Position numbers and translations under genes: made by a program | Part shown: piece by piece, positions 8,715 to 17,132 of the stretch | How positions within the stretch are numbered: the first letter of the stretch is position 1 | How the letters are laid out: each line of letters opens with the position of its first letter | The notes under the pieces: generated by a model | Database searches by the model: none | What the model was told of the DNA's origin: nothing | Seen by the model: only the letters and a program-made list of their open reading frames with translations | From: Maridesulfovibrio frigidus DSM 17176 | GTDB taxonomy: Bacteria; Desulfobacterota; Desulfovibrionia; Desulfovibrionales; Desulfovibrionaceae | Assembly (NCBI RefSeq): GCF_000711735.1 | Contig: NZ_JONL01000001.1 | Coordinates: 496,001 to 560,000 of the forward strand | Length of the DNA: 64,000 bases | Direction: 5' to 3'

Positions 8715-8930
8715 TCAAATACGAGCATCTTCAATGGAAGTTTTGACATCCCAGCACAAATCTGAAGCTTTAGCGACCCTGTCGCTAAGAACTCGAGCCA
8801 AATACGACATACCGCCACCGTTCAAGCTTCTACCTTCCGAGTCATGACATTCAATGGCCTCACTAAGAAATTTAAGAGCTGCAGAAATATCATTCATCTC
8901 ACTTACTACATTTTCAAGTTTTTTTTCCAT
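8715..8930 (-). CDS. Small hypothetical protein (71 aa)
   Basis: A 71-residue acidic soluble protein that I do not recognise. The frame is open upstream, but the ATG at 8930 has a near-perfect GGGAGGAG ribosome site, while the longer version lacks one and would begin in AT-rich, non-coding-looking sequence. It appears helical (ENVVSEMNDISAALKFLSEAIE), with a Gly-rich turn at SLNGGGMSYLARVLSDRV. A weak -24/-12-like site lies about 95 bases upstream. It stands alone between the REC-PP2C gene and a 468-base gap. Confidence 0.7.
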   Translation of the reverse strand: MEKKLENVVSEMNDISAALKFLSEAIECHDSEGRSLNGGGMSYLARVLSDRVAKASDLCWDVKTSIEDARI

Positions 8931-9020
8931 GACTCCTCCCTTTATTATAAATACTGCGTACAGACCTGCGCGAAAACAACCTATAAGACAATCTATTATA
9001 TACCCTGCTTTTTTTGCATT

Positions 9021-9037
9021 TTGCAATAGACACGCCT
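9021..9037 (-). promoter_or_regulatory. Weak sigma-54-like promoter candidate
   Basis: On the minus strand AGGCGTGTCTATTGCAA has GG and GC elements separated by exactly 12 bases (9036 to 9024) and an intact TTGC, but the -24 block departs from TGGCAC. It would start transcription near 9012, ahead of the 71-residue gene. Treat as tentative. Confidence 0.3.
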
Positions 9038-9287
9038 ATTTGATAATAACTACGCATTTTTATATTTTATAAAGTTACATGGAAAAAAGTTAGGTATAAA
9101 ATTGAATGTAACAATAACATTTGATTAACAATTACATGCTATCACAATCTAATTACTTTAAAAATACCTACTCCAACAAACACCTATTAAAAAAATAACC
9201 CTAAAATCTAAAAAAATAACATGGTTTAAAATAATAATAGCGTAAAAAAAAGCAACTAACACGTTAATGCATGACGAGTCAGGCCAC

Positions 9288-9322
9288 AAAAAAGCCTGTT
9301 ATAGACAGTTCTATAACAGGCT
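9288..9322 (-). terminator. Intrinsic terminator of the ThiF-like gene
   Basis: A perfect 13-base stem (AGCCTGTTATAGA at 9293-9305 with its complement at 9310-9322) and a four-base loop, followed on the minus strand by six T residues. It lies 77 bases after the stop of the minus-strand ThiF-like gene. Confidence 0.9.
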
Positions 9323-9398
9323 AAATTCTTAACCATTATCAAAAAGAGAGGAAAAAAAACATAAAAGCAGAAATACAAACTATGTAAAAGGTCAACAA

Positions 9399-10244
9399 TT
9401 AGAGAGTAACCGTGTCGAAAATCATTCCGGACAGATCAAACATAAGAGCCTTCCCAGCAAGACCGGCCCCCTTTCCACTTAATATTTTTAGAATCTCCGC
9501 GCTTTGCACTCCGACAGCAGTGGAAATAGCAGGTATCGGAGTACCAAGCGCTTCCTCGAGCCCATTGTTGTCGCCGAAGAAATCAGCTGGAGAAGTATCA
9601 CCGGGGTAAACAGTAGCAACTATTCCTGCCCATCCAGCCACGCAGGCAGTAACAAGAGGAATATTATTTCTAAAAGCGGCGTCCTTTAACTGCGAGCGGT
9701 GCTTCAAGCCTCCAAGGCAATCAACCACGATATCTGAGTCCGAAACAAATTCATCAAACTGGCCACCCTCGAGAAATTGCGATTCAACTTCAAACAAAAC
9801 AGCGGGATTGACGTTTTTAACAAGCTCAGCCGCTGCCGCACTTTTTTTCATTAAAAGAGTGGATTCGGACGATAAAAACTGCCTATTCAGATTGGAAGGT
9901 TCAAAAATGTCCCCATCACAGGCAACGATATGCCCGACTCCGGCTCTAGCTAAAGATTCCAGCATATGCCCACCGAGACCACCTAGCCCAACCATAGCAA
10001 CCTTCGATGAAAAAAGTTTGGCCTGCTCCTCCTGTGTAAATGTGGTTAAATTACGGACATACCTCTCGGGCACTGCCCCTGCGGAATAAGCTGCCTGTTC
10101 AACCACGTGCATATCCAGTTCTAGATCAATTGAAATAGCTTTTAATAAAGATTGGGGCGCAACCTTAACAGTCATACCTTTGGGGAAAACCTTTTCAATA
10201 AAATTCCCTTCTAACTTCTCGTATAGTTGCTTCTCAGTGTTCAT
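9399..10244 (-). CDS. ThiF/MoeB/HesA-type E1-like adenylyltransferase
   Basis: E1-like enzymes adenylate the C-terminal glycine of a small ubiquitin-fold protein so that it can carry sulfur for thiamine, molybdopterin or tRNA chemistry. The 281-residue protein has the nucleotide loop GLGGLGG at residues 86-92, acidic residues at 110-112 (ACDGD), the family motif FEPSNLNRQF near 114-123 and VDCLGG. The paired CxxC zinc motifs of typical MoeB/ThiF are absent. An extra N-terminal segment of about 80 residues precedes the fold. The gene starts one base after the stop of a carrier ending in Gly-Gly, its likely substrate. The pathway served is uncertain because no thi or moa genes are near. Confidence 0.88.
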   Translation of the reverse strand: MNTEKQLYEKLEGNFIEKVFPKGMTVKVAPQSLLKAISIDLELDMHVVEQAAYSAGAVPERYVRNLTTFTQEEQAKLFSSKVAMVGLGGLGGHMLESLARAGVGHIVACDGDIFEPSNLNRQFLSSESTLLMKKSAAAAELVKNVNPAVLFEVESQFLEGGQFDEFVSDSDIVVDCLGGLKHRSQLKDAAFRNNIPLVTACVAGWAGIVATVYPGDTSPADFFGDNNGLEEALGTPIPAISTAVGVQSAEILKILSGKGAGLAGKALMFDLSGMIFDTVTL

Positions 10245-10245
10245 T

Positions 10246-10470
10246 TTACCCGCCGGTTATGGGAGGAAATATTTTAATAACATCCTCATTTAAGATTTCA
10301 TGATCAGCACTAACACGCTGCTCTCCGGCAAAATACATTGCGGCATCTTCATCAGAAAAGCCTAAAAGAGCCGGTAAATCACCTGTAACAGATCCATTTG
10401 GTATTTCCAGGAAATCATCATTTGAATGATAAACTGTAAGGTGTCCAAAACAAATAAGTTTGATTTTCAT
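10246..10470 (-). CDS. MoaD/ThiS-family sulfur carrier
   Basis: A 74-residue beta-grasp protein ending in ITGG; the exposed Gly-Gly tail is the site adenylated and thiocarboxylated by E1-like enzymes. The body shows the MoaD-like layout with a short N-terminal strand (KIKLICFGHL), a helix-forming middle and the end DVIKIFPPITGG. The start at 10470 (MKIKLICF) is chosen as the normal family N-terminus; the frame is open to a TTG at 10527 but has no ribosome site there. It is immediately followed by the ThiF-like gene, so the two form a carrier/activator pair. Whether the sulfur goes to molybdopterin, thiamine or another product cannot be told. Confidence 0.82.
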   Translation of the reverse strand: MKIKLICFGHLTVYHSNDDFLEIPNGSVTGDLPALLGFSDEDAAMYFAGEQRVSADHEILNEDVIKIFPPITGG

Positions 10471-10533
10471 ATTTTTACGGTAATATCCTGAGGATCGTAA
10501 GTCAAAACAACACATAACACGAGGCAAGAGCTG

Positions 10534-11325
10534 ATGACAGCCACCAAAAGGTCTGGTAAAGACTTATTCATGAATGAAATGATAATAAATCTTTCCCAGA
10601 TAGCCAAAGATGCCGGCCAAGCCATCATGGATGTTCGCAGCAAGGGATTCGAAGTCGTCAATAAAAAGGACGATTCTCCAGTGACAGCGGCGGACATAGC
10701 TTCCAATGAAGTCATTATGAAAGCCCTCACAGAACTCTATCCCTCCACTCCTGTATTGTCAGAAGAGGGAGCTGATATTCCTTTTTCTGTGAGGCAGTCA
10801 TGGAATGAATTCTTCTTGGTGGATCCTCTGGATGGGACAAAAGAATTCATTAAAGACAATGGTGAGTTCTGCGTTTGTATTGCATTAATGCGAAGCAACC
10901 GCCCTGTGCTGGGAGTAGTTTACGCCCCTACAAGTGACACCTTATACACCGGGTGCGCTGAAAAAGGTGCTTACGTAACTCGCGAAAACAGAGCACCAGA
11001 AAAGATTACAACCAAGCCCGCTGCCGAAAACGAAGGTTTGGTTGTTGTAGGTAGCAGATCCCACCCGTCCCCGGATTTAGAAAAATACCTCAGCACTATG
11101 AACGTCGCTAAAATGACACCCGCAGGCAGTGCAATCAAATTTTGCCTGGTAGCTGAGGGAAAGGCACATATCTATCCCAGATTCAATCCGACCATGGAAT
11201 GGGATACAGGGGCAGGGCAGGCTATTGTCGAAGCCGCAGGCGGTACGATGCTCGGACTGGACAGCAAAGAGTTCCCATACAATAAAGAAAATTTAATAAA
11301 CAAAGGCTTTTTCGTAACTGCCTAG
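10534..11325 (+). CDS. cysQ: 3'(2'),5'-bisphosphate nucleotidase CysQ
   Basis: CysQ removes the 3' phosphate from PAP, a by-product of PAPS use, and belongs to the Mg-dependent, lithium-sensitive inositol-monophosphatase superfamily. The 263-residue protein has the metal sites: SEEG (near residue 76), DPLDGTKEF (near residues 98-106) and the C-terminal WDTGAGQAIVEAAGG motif. Start 10534 has GAGG nine bases upstream; a shorter start at 10570 is possible. It diverges from the MoaD-like gene with overlapping leader regions. A small lipoprotein gene follows by 11 bases, probably in the same transcript. Confidence 0.92.
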   Translation: MTATKRSGKDLFMNEMIINLSQIAKDAGQAIMDVRSKGFEVVNKKDDSPVTAADIASNEVIMKALTELYPSTPVLSEEGADIPFSVRQSWNEFFLVDPLDGTKEFIKDNGEFCVCIALMRSNRPVLGVVYAPTSDTLYTGCAEKGAYVTRENRAPEKITTKPAAENEGLVVVGSRSHPSPDLEKYLSTMNVAKMTPAGSAIKFCLVAEGKAHIYPRFNPTMEWDTGAGQAIVEAAGGTMLGLDSKEFPYNKENLINKGFFVTA

Positions 11326-11336
11326 AAAGGAATACT

Positions 11337-11603
11337 ATGCGCCCATTAATTTTATTAATTTTACTTGTTTTCACAGGTTGCACCTCCTACGTAAATCCAA
11401 GTCTTGATCCATCTATAGATCAAGGCGACCAATATACTAAAGACCGTGACTATTGCACAAAAAGATCCTCAAAAAACACCGATTCCGCGCCGAAAAACGA
11501 ACTTCGTTTTCTGAAGACTTATGAACAGCAGCAAAAAGAATACTCAGCGGAAAGTAGGGCCTTCGAAAGTTGTATGTCCAGTAAAGGCTGGATAAAAAAA
11601 TAA
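11337..11603 (+). CDS. Small lipoprotein
   Basis: An 88-residue protein of unknown function with a short hydrophobic signal and lipobox (LVFTGC, lipidated Cys at residue 15), so it is probably anchored in a cell-envelope membrane. The mature part is charged and contains two further cysteines (YC near residue 37 and SCMSSKGW near the end) that could form a disulfide. An AAAGGA ribosome site precedes the start. It follows cysQ by 11 bases and ends before a bidirectional terminator. Confidence 0.8.
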   Translation: MRPLILLILLVFTGCTSYVNPSLDPSIDQGDQYTKDRDYCTKRSSKNTDSAPKNELRFLKTYEQQQKEYSAESRAFESCMSSKGWIKK

Positions 11604-11627
11604 AACCGCCATAATTTATTTCAAACC

Positions 11628-11666
11628 AAAAAAGGGAGGAAGCGTATAAAGCTCCCTCCCTTTTTT
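11628..11666. terminator. Bidirectional intrinsic terminator
   Basis: GGGAGGAAGC (11634-11643) pairs with GCTCCCTCCC (11651-11660) with one mismatch and a seven-base loop. A run of A residues precedes and six T residues follow, so it can stop both the cysQ/lipoprotein transcript and the converging ABC ATPase transcript. Confidence 0.9.
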
Positions 11667-11682
11667 ATTACCTATGTTCAGA

Positions 11683-13179
11683 CTATTTCATCGTAGCGTC
11701 TTGCCTTGCAAAATATTCTTCCTTCTCACCTCGATAAGAAACACGCCCATCGGTTATTTCAAGAACATGCGAAATCGAAGGGATCAGCTCTTCTTTATGA
11801 TGAGTGACATAAACCATTGCCACTCCCGCAGCGGCTAAAGATTCCAGCAGGTCAAATATTTCCTTGCGCGAAGCCGTATCCACTCCGGCTAATGGTTCAT
11901 CGAGCAACAAAACATCAGGCCCTGAAACTAAAGCGCGCGCAATGAAAGCTTTTCGCAGTTGTCCATATGATAACTGCATTGTGTTTCGCTCAGCCAGATC
12001 CTCGATTCCAAAAAACCTTAGCCATTCATATGCTTTTTCCCTAAGCTCATCGGTAATCTCATCAAAAAGTCCAACTGAGGCAAAAAAGCCCGAAAGGACA
12101 AGATCAATAATTAATATAGGCTTACCCACGGCTTCCCCGAAAGAAGCTTGAAGCGAAGCAGAAACCATTCCCATCCGCCCTCTGACAGACCTAATACTGT
12201 CTCCTTTTTCAGGCAGGCGTTCCATTTTTTCTTCGGCAGCATAGGCCGCCGCATCTCCGTATAAAAGTCGTAGAAGTGTGGACTTACCAGCACCATTATT
12301 ACCTAGAACAGCCCAATTCTGGCCGCCATTCATTTCCCAGTCCACATTGGTAAGGACTGTATTCCCGAGAAAAACTACACTGGAATCACAAAGCCTGAAT
12401 AAAGTTTTACCAGCTTCAATTCTGTTCACAGCAGGTGGCGTGCGCTTCTGAGCAGGATCAACATAGCAGGCAACACCTTCGCCCCGGCCATTTTCACAGT
12501 GGTCTATCTTGCCATCTGCAAGATACAAAGTTCTATTTATGCACGCAGGCAGCTCTTCGTCCCTATGAGCTGAGCAGACAATGGTCACGCCTCTAGCGGC
12601 AGCGGCATTAACAGCCTCCATAAGCTGTGCTCGGGACTGCTGGTCAATTCCTTCTAAAAACTCATCAAGAATAATAATTTCAGCGCGCGCAATAAGAGCC
12701 CTAGCAATTAGTATCTTGCGCCCTTCTCCGCGAGACATTGCAACAATGCTGCGTTTGGCAAGATTTTCCATGCCGAGAGAAGCCATAAGTTCACGAGCTT
12801 CTTCATACTCAGATTCGTCAGCTAATCTATAAAGGAAAGGAGTGTTGTCCTTTCCAGCAAGAACTGCTTCCTCTCCGCTCACAATCCAACCCATTTTAAG
12901 AAAAACATCCTGCTGCTCAGGCGAAACAATATAAACTCGCTCCTGAGCTTCAATAGGACTATTAGTTTTTACACCGTCAAAATAAAACTCGCGAGATTTA
13001 TCATCATCAGGCCAGACTGCTCCGGCGAGGACTCTGAATAGAGTTGTTTTACCTGCTCCATTACCACCAAGTACAGCCCAGTGCTCACCGCGCTTAATAT
13101 CCCAGTCAATATTCTGGAGTATTGGCCCTTGTTCAAGTTCAATGGAAACATTTTTCATGGAAACAATCTTATTATTCAT
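11683..13179 (-). CDS. Tandem ABC ATPase (ModF/PhrA-like)
   Basis: A 498-residue cytoplasmic protein with two ABC ATPase domains and no membrane segment. Domain 1 has Walker A GGNGAGKTT (about residues 38-46) and Walker B IIILDEFLEGID, but a poor signature (MSRGEGRK in place of LSGGQ). Domain 2 has Walker A GNNGAGKST, signature LSYGQLRK and Walker B VLLLDEPLAGVD. This layout matches the ModF group sometimes found near molybdate transport genes. No permease or binding-protein gene adjoins it, so transport is not proven. The start at 13179 follows GTGGAG. It ends at a shared terminator facing the cysQ operon. Confidence 0.85.
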   Translation of the reverse strand: MNNKIVSMKNVSIELEQGPILQNIDWDIKRGEHWAVLGGNGAGKTTLFRVLAGAVWPDDDKSREFYFDGVKTNSPIEAQERVYIVSPEQQDVFLKMGWIVSGEEAVLAGKDNTPFLYRLADESEYEEARELMASLGMENLAKRSIVAMSRGEGRKILIARALIARAEIIILDEFLEGIDQQSRAQLMEAVNAAAARGVTIVCSAHRDEELPACINRTLYLADGKIDHCENGRGEGVACYVDPAQKRTPPAVNRIEAGKTLFRLCDSSVVFLGNTVLTNVDWEMNGGQNWAVLGNNGAGKSTLLRLLYGDAAAYAAEEKMERLPEKGDSIRSVRGRMGMVSASLQASFGEAVGKPILIIDLVLSGFFASVGLFDEITDELREKAYEWLRFFGIEDLAERNTMQLSYGQLRKAFIARALVSGPDVLLLDEPLAGVDTASRKEIFDLLESLAAAGVAMVYVTHHKEELIPSISHVLEITDGRVSYRGEKEEYFARQDATMK

Positions 13180-13367
13180 GACTACTCCACTTTAAAGAAT
13201 ATAAAAATGATCTGAATTTTGTAATATTTCGGACCAATTCAACTACTATTTAAGCACATGCGGTGCAAGTTTTTAGCGATATCTACGTTAAAATTATATT
13301 GAGTTGATAAAAAGTTCCTTTATTCTTATAGTTACCCAAAATATCCAATAGCTCAGGCAGGAATATT

Positions 13368-14801
13368 ATGATTCATCTTTCTGATAGACGCCTACTTTTT
13401 TTTCTTATCATTATATGCGCTATACTAATTCCGGTTACAGGAATATGCGCGGATACAATCAAGCCCCCTCAATATATCGGAAACACAAATAATCCATATA
13501 TCCTACCAGACGGTTCCGGCCCCGGTTTTTGGCTATCTGCAGCAATCGGGCTTGTGGCTGGGATGCTAAGCTCCACCATTGGTGCAGGAGGAGGCTTAAT
13601 TGTTGTACCAGCCCTTATGACTGCGGGGATATCAGGTATTTACGCCGTTGGATCAGAAATTTTCAGGCTGTTTCTTTTCAGCGCTATCGAAGCAGTCAGA
13701 ATGGGACTCAATAAACGAATCAACTACAAGATGGCCATAATAATGACAGCCGGAACAGCGGCTGGAGGATTTGCGGGATTCTCACTTTCGTCATCAATAT
13801 TTCTGGCAGACCCCGCAGGGACCGATGTTTTCATCTCAACAATGATCATTTTCTGGTTAATCATTTATTCATTCATTATTATACCTGATTTTAGAGAAGC
13901 ATCTCACAAATATGCACTTGAATTACTGCGCAAAGAAAATGCCGAAAAAGAAAAGGAAGCAGCAATACAGACTGGGGCTTCACAAAGCACGGAAGAAGCT
14001 ACGCCGCCAAAAGAGGCTGCAAACTCATCTAAAACGGAAAAAAAATCCACCAAAGATTCAGCTCTAATTTCATTTCCAGACGAAGAGCCATGGGAAATAG
14101 CTCGAACTATCAGAACAATGAATTTTCCACCGTACATTGATTTTCCTACTACAGTAAAAGATAAAGTTTTAGCGCCGGAGGAAGAACTAGCTCCGACTAA
14201 CGAAGAGGCACTAGATGAAGCTAAAAAGATCGTAGACTTATCTGAAGCTAGTCCCTACTCGCGCATCCCGGTGCTTCCGGCTTTCCTGCTCGCTACTGTA
14301 GGTGGATTTTTTATGGCACTTACGGGCTCAGCCGGAATAGTTCTTAGCTTTACCGTGCTTACCAAAGGATTCGGATGTGTAGCGGCAATAGTCGCAGGAA
14401 CGGATCTGGTTAGGCTGGCGTTATCATCAGGCGCACTGACCATGGGAGCCTTCGGCCTAAACGGCTTCATCAATATCTACTGCATCACAGGCCTGATAGC
14501 AGGAACCATGACAGGCATTCACCTAGGCGGTAAAGCTATCAGATATATAGAGCCGTACAGAATAAAGGGGCTTGTTTCGCTGGTCGTGGTTTCAGTTATA
14601 ATCAACCGATTGCTAGCTCTGCCCGGACAACTAAGAAAGGCCGGAGCTGACATCTCATATGGAATTTCAACTACGCTCGACCAAAGCGCTCTATATATAA
14701 TGATCATAGGCATGGTCGTTTTCTGCGGTTGGCTTTTTTATGCTCTAGTACACGATATCATCAGGGATATGAAACCAACATTAGACGAGGAGGCGAAATG
14801 A
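13368..14801 (+). CDS. TauE/SafE-family permease with large cytoplasmic insert
   Basis: TauE/SafE (formerly DUF81) proteins export or import sulfur-containing and other organic anions. The 477-residue protein begins with a signal-like hydrophobic segment (residues 8-28), then the first half of the fold with the GMLSSTIGAGGGLIVVPAL motif, a hydrophilic insert of about 118 residues (180-298) rich in Lys, Glu, Ser and Pro, and the second half with LTGSAGIVLSF. The insert is longer than the usual connecting loop and may be a regulatory or docking region. The stop overlaps the next start (ATGA), so it is coupled to the Lys/Ala/Pro-tailed membrane protein. Confidence 0.88.
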   Translation: MIHLSDRRLLFFLIIICAILIPVTGICADTIKPPQYIGNTNNPYILPDGSGPGFWLSAAIGLVAGMLSSTIGAGGGLIVVPALMTAGISGIYAVGSEIFRLFLFSAIEAVRMGLNKRINYKMAIIMTAGTAAGGFAGFSLSSSIFLADPAGTDVFISTMIIFWLIIYSFIIIPDFREASHKYALELLRKENAEKEKEAAIQTGASQSTEEATPPKEAANSSKTEKKSTKDSALISFPDEEPWEIARTIRTMNFPPYIDFPTTVKDKVLAPEEELAPTNEEALDEAKKIVDLSEASPYSRIPVLPAFLLATVGGFFMALTGSAGIVLSFTVLTKGFGCVAAIVAGTDLVRLALSSGALTMGAFGLNGFINIYCITGLIAGTMTGIHLGGKAIRYIEPYRIKGLVSLVVVSVIINRLLALPGQLRKAGADISYGISTTLDQSALYIMIIGMVVFCGWLFYALVHDIIRDMKPTLDEEAK

Positions 14802-16135
14802 TGAAGTATTCCATCAAAACACTCCTCACGGCACTATTACTATTATTTCTTAGCGTTGCCGCGTTAGGCACAATGTACTTACCTCTCGAAAATGATAAAA
14901 ACTCCTTTGAGATTATGGAGAGCACTTTTAACTCTCTACGAAAAGGAATAACTCCTCCTTTCGAAGAACTTAACGCAGCTAACAGAGACAACCTCGGTAA
15001 AAGTTTCACTGCAAACCTGTCCTTCAGCAATCGCAAAATATTTGAGGCAGCAACACGCATACTACTACGAAATAAGCTCATGGTAACGCCAAAGGGACGT
15101 ACACTTAAAGTACAAGGGGACCTAGGATATACCCTTAAATACTTGATGAATGACGTACGCCAGCTTTATTTTAATCAAAACAAAAAGCTCGAAAACAAAT
15201 ATGGTATGTCTGCAACCCAGTCCATGTTCGTTGTAGACCGCATTCTTAAAAAATTAGCTATATCTATGAAGTCAAAACGAATGACGGCTCAGGAACAGTT
15301 AACGAGCAAAATTAGACTGGAGGCGCTTATTCCTGCGTATAATTTACGAAATGCACTTCCAATTCATATCAATTCAGGTTTTACATACCTTTCAATCGGA
15401 ACCTTTGTTCTTTTAATGCTTACATTGGTTTGGGACCTTGCCAATTTGCTTTTTTTCAGAACTGTCACAGATGTATCCTTCCTTAAGAAAATGAGTGGAG
15501 CAGAAAAGATAGAGAATAAAGCAGCATTTATTAAAAAGCAAAAGGCACGCAAGAAAAAAGCTGCAGCTCTAGCCAAGAAAGCGGCTGCGGCAGCAGAAGA
15601 GGCAAAAACAGGCAAAGACGATCCTGCTAATAAAAAAGTAGTAAAAAACAAGAAGCCGGTCACCGACGTCCCAAAATCAGCGGCCCCAAAACAATCGGCG
15701 ACAAAACCTGCATCCCCAAAAGATGATTCTAAAAAACCCGCAAGAAATAAAGCGAAGGAAAAAAGTCCCGAACAAAAGACTGCTGTCAAAAAATCTTCTG
15801 AGTCAGCCGCAAAGAAAGACGGACCTCCTAAACAGGTCGCGCCTGAATTAAAAAGAAAGAAAACGATAGCAACTACTGCTGATAACAATCCAGCCAAGCC
15901 TGTGAAAAAGCCTGCGTCACCAAAAAAGGCGCAAGTTGCGCCCCCGAAAAAGACACAACCTACGGCTTCACAAAAGACCTCCGAGAAAGTAATACCTCCA
16001 GCAGGCAATAAAAAGGGTGCCGCAAAACCCACACCAGCTAAGCCAAAGAGAACAGCGCCAAAGGCGGTAAAAGCAGCTGAGCCTGCGGCAGCAACTAAGA
16101 AACCCGTTCCGAAAACGGTTAAAACTAAAGACTAA
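14798..16135 (+). CDS. Membrane protein with Lys/Ala/Pro-rich tail
   Basis: A 445-residue protein of unknown function. It has an N-terminal membrane helix (about residues 6-26), a roughly 170-residue middle, a second membrane helix near residues 200-225 and then a very basic low-complexity tail of about 200 residues full of KKA, PAKP and KKP repeats, resembling histone-H1-type tails. The start at 14798 overlaps the permease stop and has GAGGAGG upstream; the open frame further upstream lies inside the permease gene. The tail should be in the cytoplasm if the two helices form a hairpin, where it could bind acidic partners, membranes or DNA; that is inference. Confidence 0.75.
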   Translation: MMKYSIKTLLTALLLLFLSVAALGTMYLPLENDKNSFEIMESTFNSLRKGITPPFEELNAANRDNLGKSFTANLSFSNRKIFEAATRILLRNKLMVTPKGRTLKVQGDLGYTLKYLMNDVRQLYFNQNKKLENKYGMSATQSMFVVDRILKKLAISMKSKRMTAQEQLTSKIRLEALIPAYNLRNALPIHINSGFTYLSIGTFVLLMLTLVWDLANLLFFRTVTDVSFLKKMSGAEKIENKAAFIKKQKARKKKAAALAKKAAAAAEEAKTGKDDPANKKVVKNKKPVTDVPKSAAPKQSATKPASPKDDSKKPARNKAKEKSPEQKTAVKKSSESAAKKDGPPKQVAPELKRKKTIATTADNNPAKPVKKPASPKKAQVAPPKKTQPTASQKTSEKVIPPAGNKKGAAKPTPAKPKRTAPKAVKAAEPAAATKKPVPKTVKTKD

Positions 16136-16158
16136 ACGGTTAGGCATAAAAACATTAG

Positions 16159-17094
16159 ATGAGCACAATTAACAAAAATACAGAACCAGTCGCATACTTC
16201 CGAATCCTAGAATATGAATCAACATTCTTGGACACAGCTGTTGAAATGGTTCTTGAAGAAACGGGCTGTAAAATAGCTCCGGGAACAAAGGTTCTAGTTA
16301 AGCCGAATCTTGTTTCAGGACGCAATAAGCTGGCCTGCACTCACCCTAATGTAACTATTTCACTTTGCCGTTATTTACTTGACTGCGGAGCTATTGTTAC
16401 CGTTGGAGATTCCCCGGCATATGGGACAGCGGCGCAAATAGCCAAAACAATCGGAATGACAACGGGACTTGCCAAACTAGGCCTTAAGACTAAGACCCTA
16501 GGCCGTCCTGCCCCTCTTGAACTATCATTCGGTGCAACCATTGGAATTTCCCGCGACGCACTTGAAACGGATATGATCATTAATGTTCCTAAACTGAAAG
16601 CTCACAGTCAATTTTTAGTAACTGGCTCAGTCAAAAATATGTTTGGAACGGTGGTCGGCTTTAGAAAAGCTTTAGCACACACCAGATTTGGTGAAATTGA
16701 AGGTCTTATGGAAAAAATGATCCTCGAGGTTGCTGCAGCTATGCCTATAGCATTTAACCTTATGGATGCAATTTATCCCATGCATGTAACCGGCCCTCTC
16801 GATGGCAAACCCTACCCCATGAGCCTACTTGCCGGATCTCCAAATCCATATGCTCTGGATACTGCTATTTATATGTTGCTTGGCCTTAGCCCGAACAAAG
16901 TAAAGCTCTGGAAGGAAATTTCTAAGCAAAAAATTTGTGGTTACGACCCGGATCAGATTAAATATGTAATCGAACCTCCTGATGATTTTGACACAACAGA
17001 TTTCCAGTTGCCTTCTATACTAAGCCCGATGGAGTTCAACGCTGTTCGACTAGTTAAAGGAAGACTTAAATCCATTTTAAGTAAAATCACATAA
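16159..17094 (+). CDS. DUF362-family protein
   Basis: A 311-residue protein of the DUF362 family, whose members are often annotated as Fe-S or redox-related but lack an agreed reaction. Visible family features are VLVKPNLVSGR (near residue 45), the VGDSPA block near residue 81, INVPKLKAHSQFLVTGSVKNMFGTVVG in the middle and the YALDTAIYMLLGL segment. No ferredoxin-like cysteine cluster is present, unlike some longer members. It lies 23 bases after the Lys-rich membrane protein and 38 bases before hypF, all on the plus strand, so co-transcription is likely. Confidence 0.85.
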   Translation: MSTINKNTEPVAYFRILEYESTFLDTAVEMVLEETGCKIAPGTKVLVKPNLVSGRNKLACTHPNVTISLCRYLLDCGAIVTVGDSPAYGTAAQIAKTIGMTTGLAKLGLKTKTLGRPAPLELSFGATIGISRDALETDMIINVPKLKAHSQFLVTGSVKNMFGTVVGFRKALAHTRFGEIEGLMEKMILEVAAAMPIAFNLMDAIYPMHVTGPLDGKPYPMSLLAGSPNPYALDTAIYMLLGLSPNKVKLWKEISKQKICGYDPDQIKYVIEPPDDFDTTDFQLPSILSPMEFNAVRLVKGRLKSILSKIT

Positions 17095-17132
17095 GCTTAG
17101 CACACCAATATATTCTTTAAACCGCACACCTA

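Larger units (their letters stand above)
8931..9398. other. AT-rich 468-base gap
   Basis: No convincing gene is visible on either strand. The gap contains a weak sigma-54-like site for the small minus-strand gene (near 9023-9036), long A/T runs from about 9050 to 9260, and the terminator of the ThiF-like gene at 9288-9322. The A/T-rich middle could hold upstream activator sites, but I see no clear dyad there. Confidence 0.6.

Noticed and set aside
15364-16032. 222-codon minus-strand frame opposite the Lys-rich protein
   Set aside because: Phe/Ala-rich translation is the antisense image of Lys/Ala/Pro codons, not a real protein.
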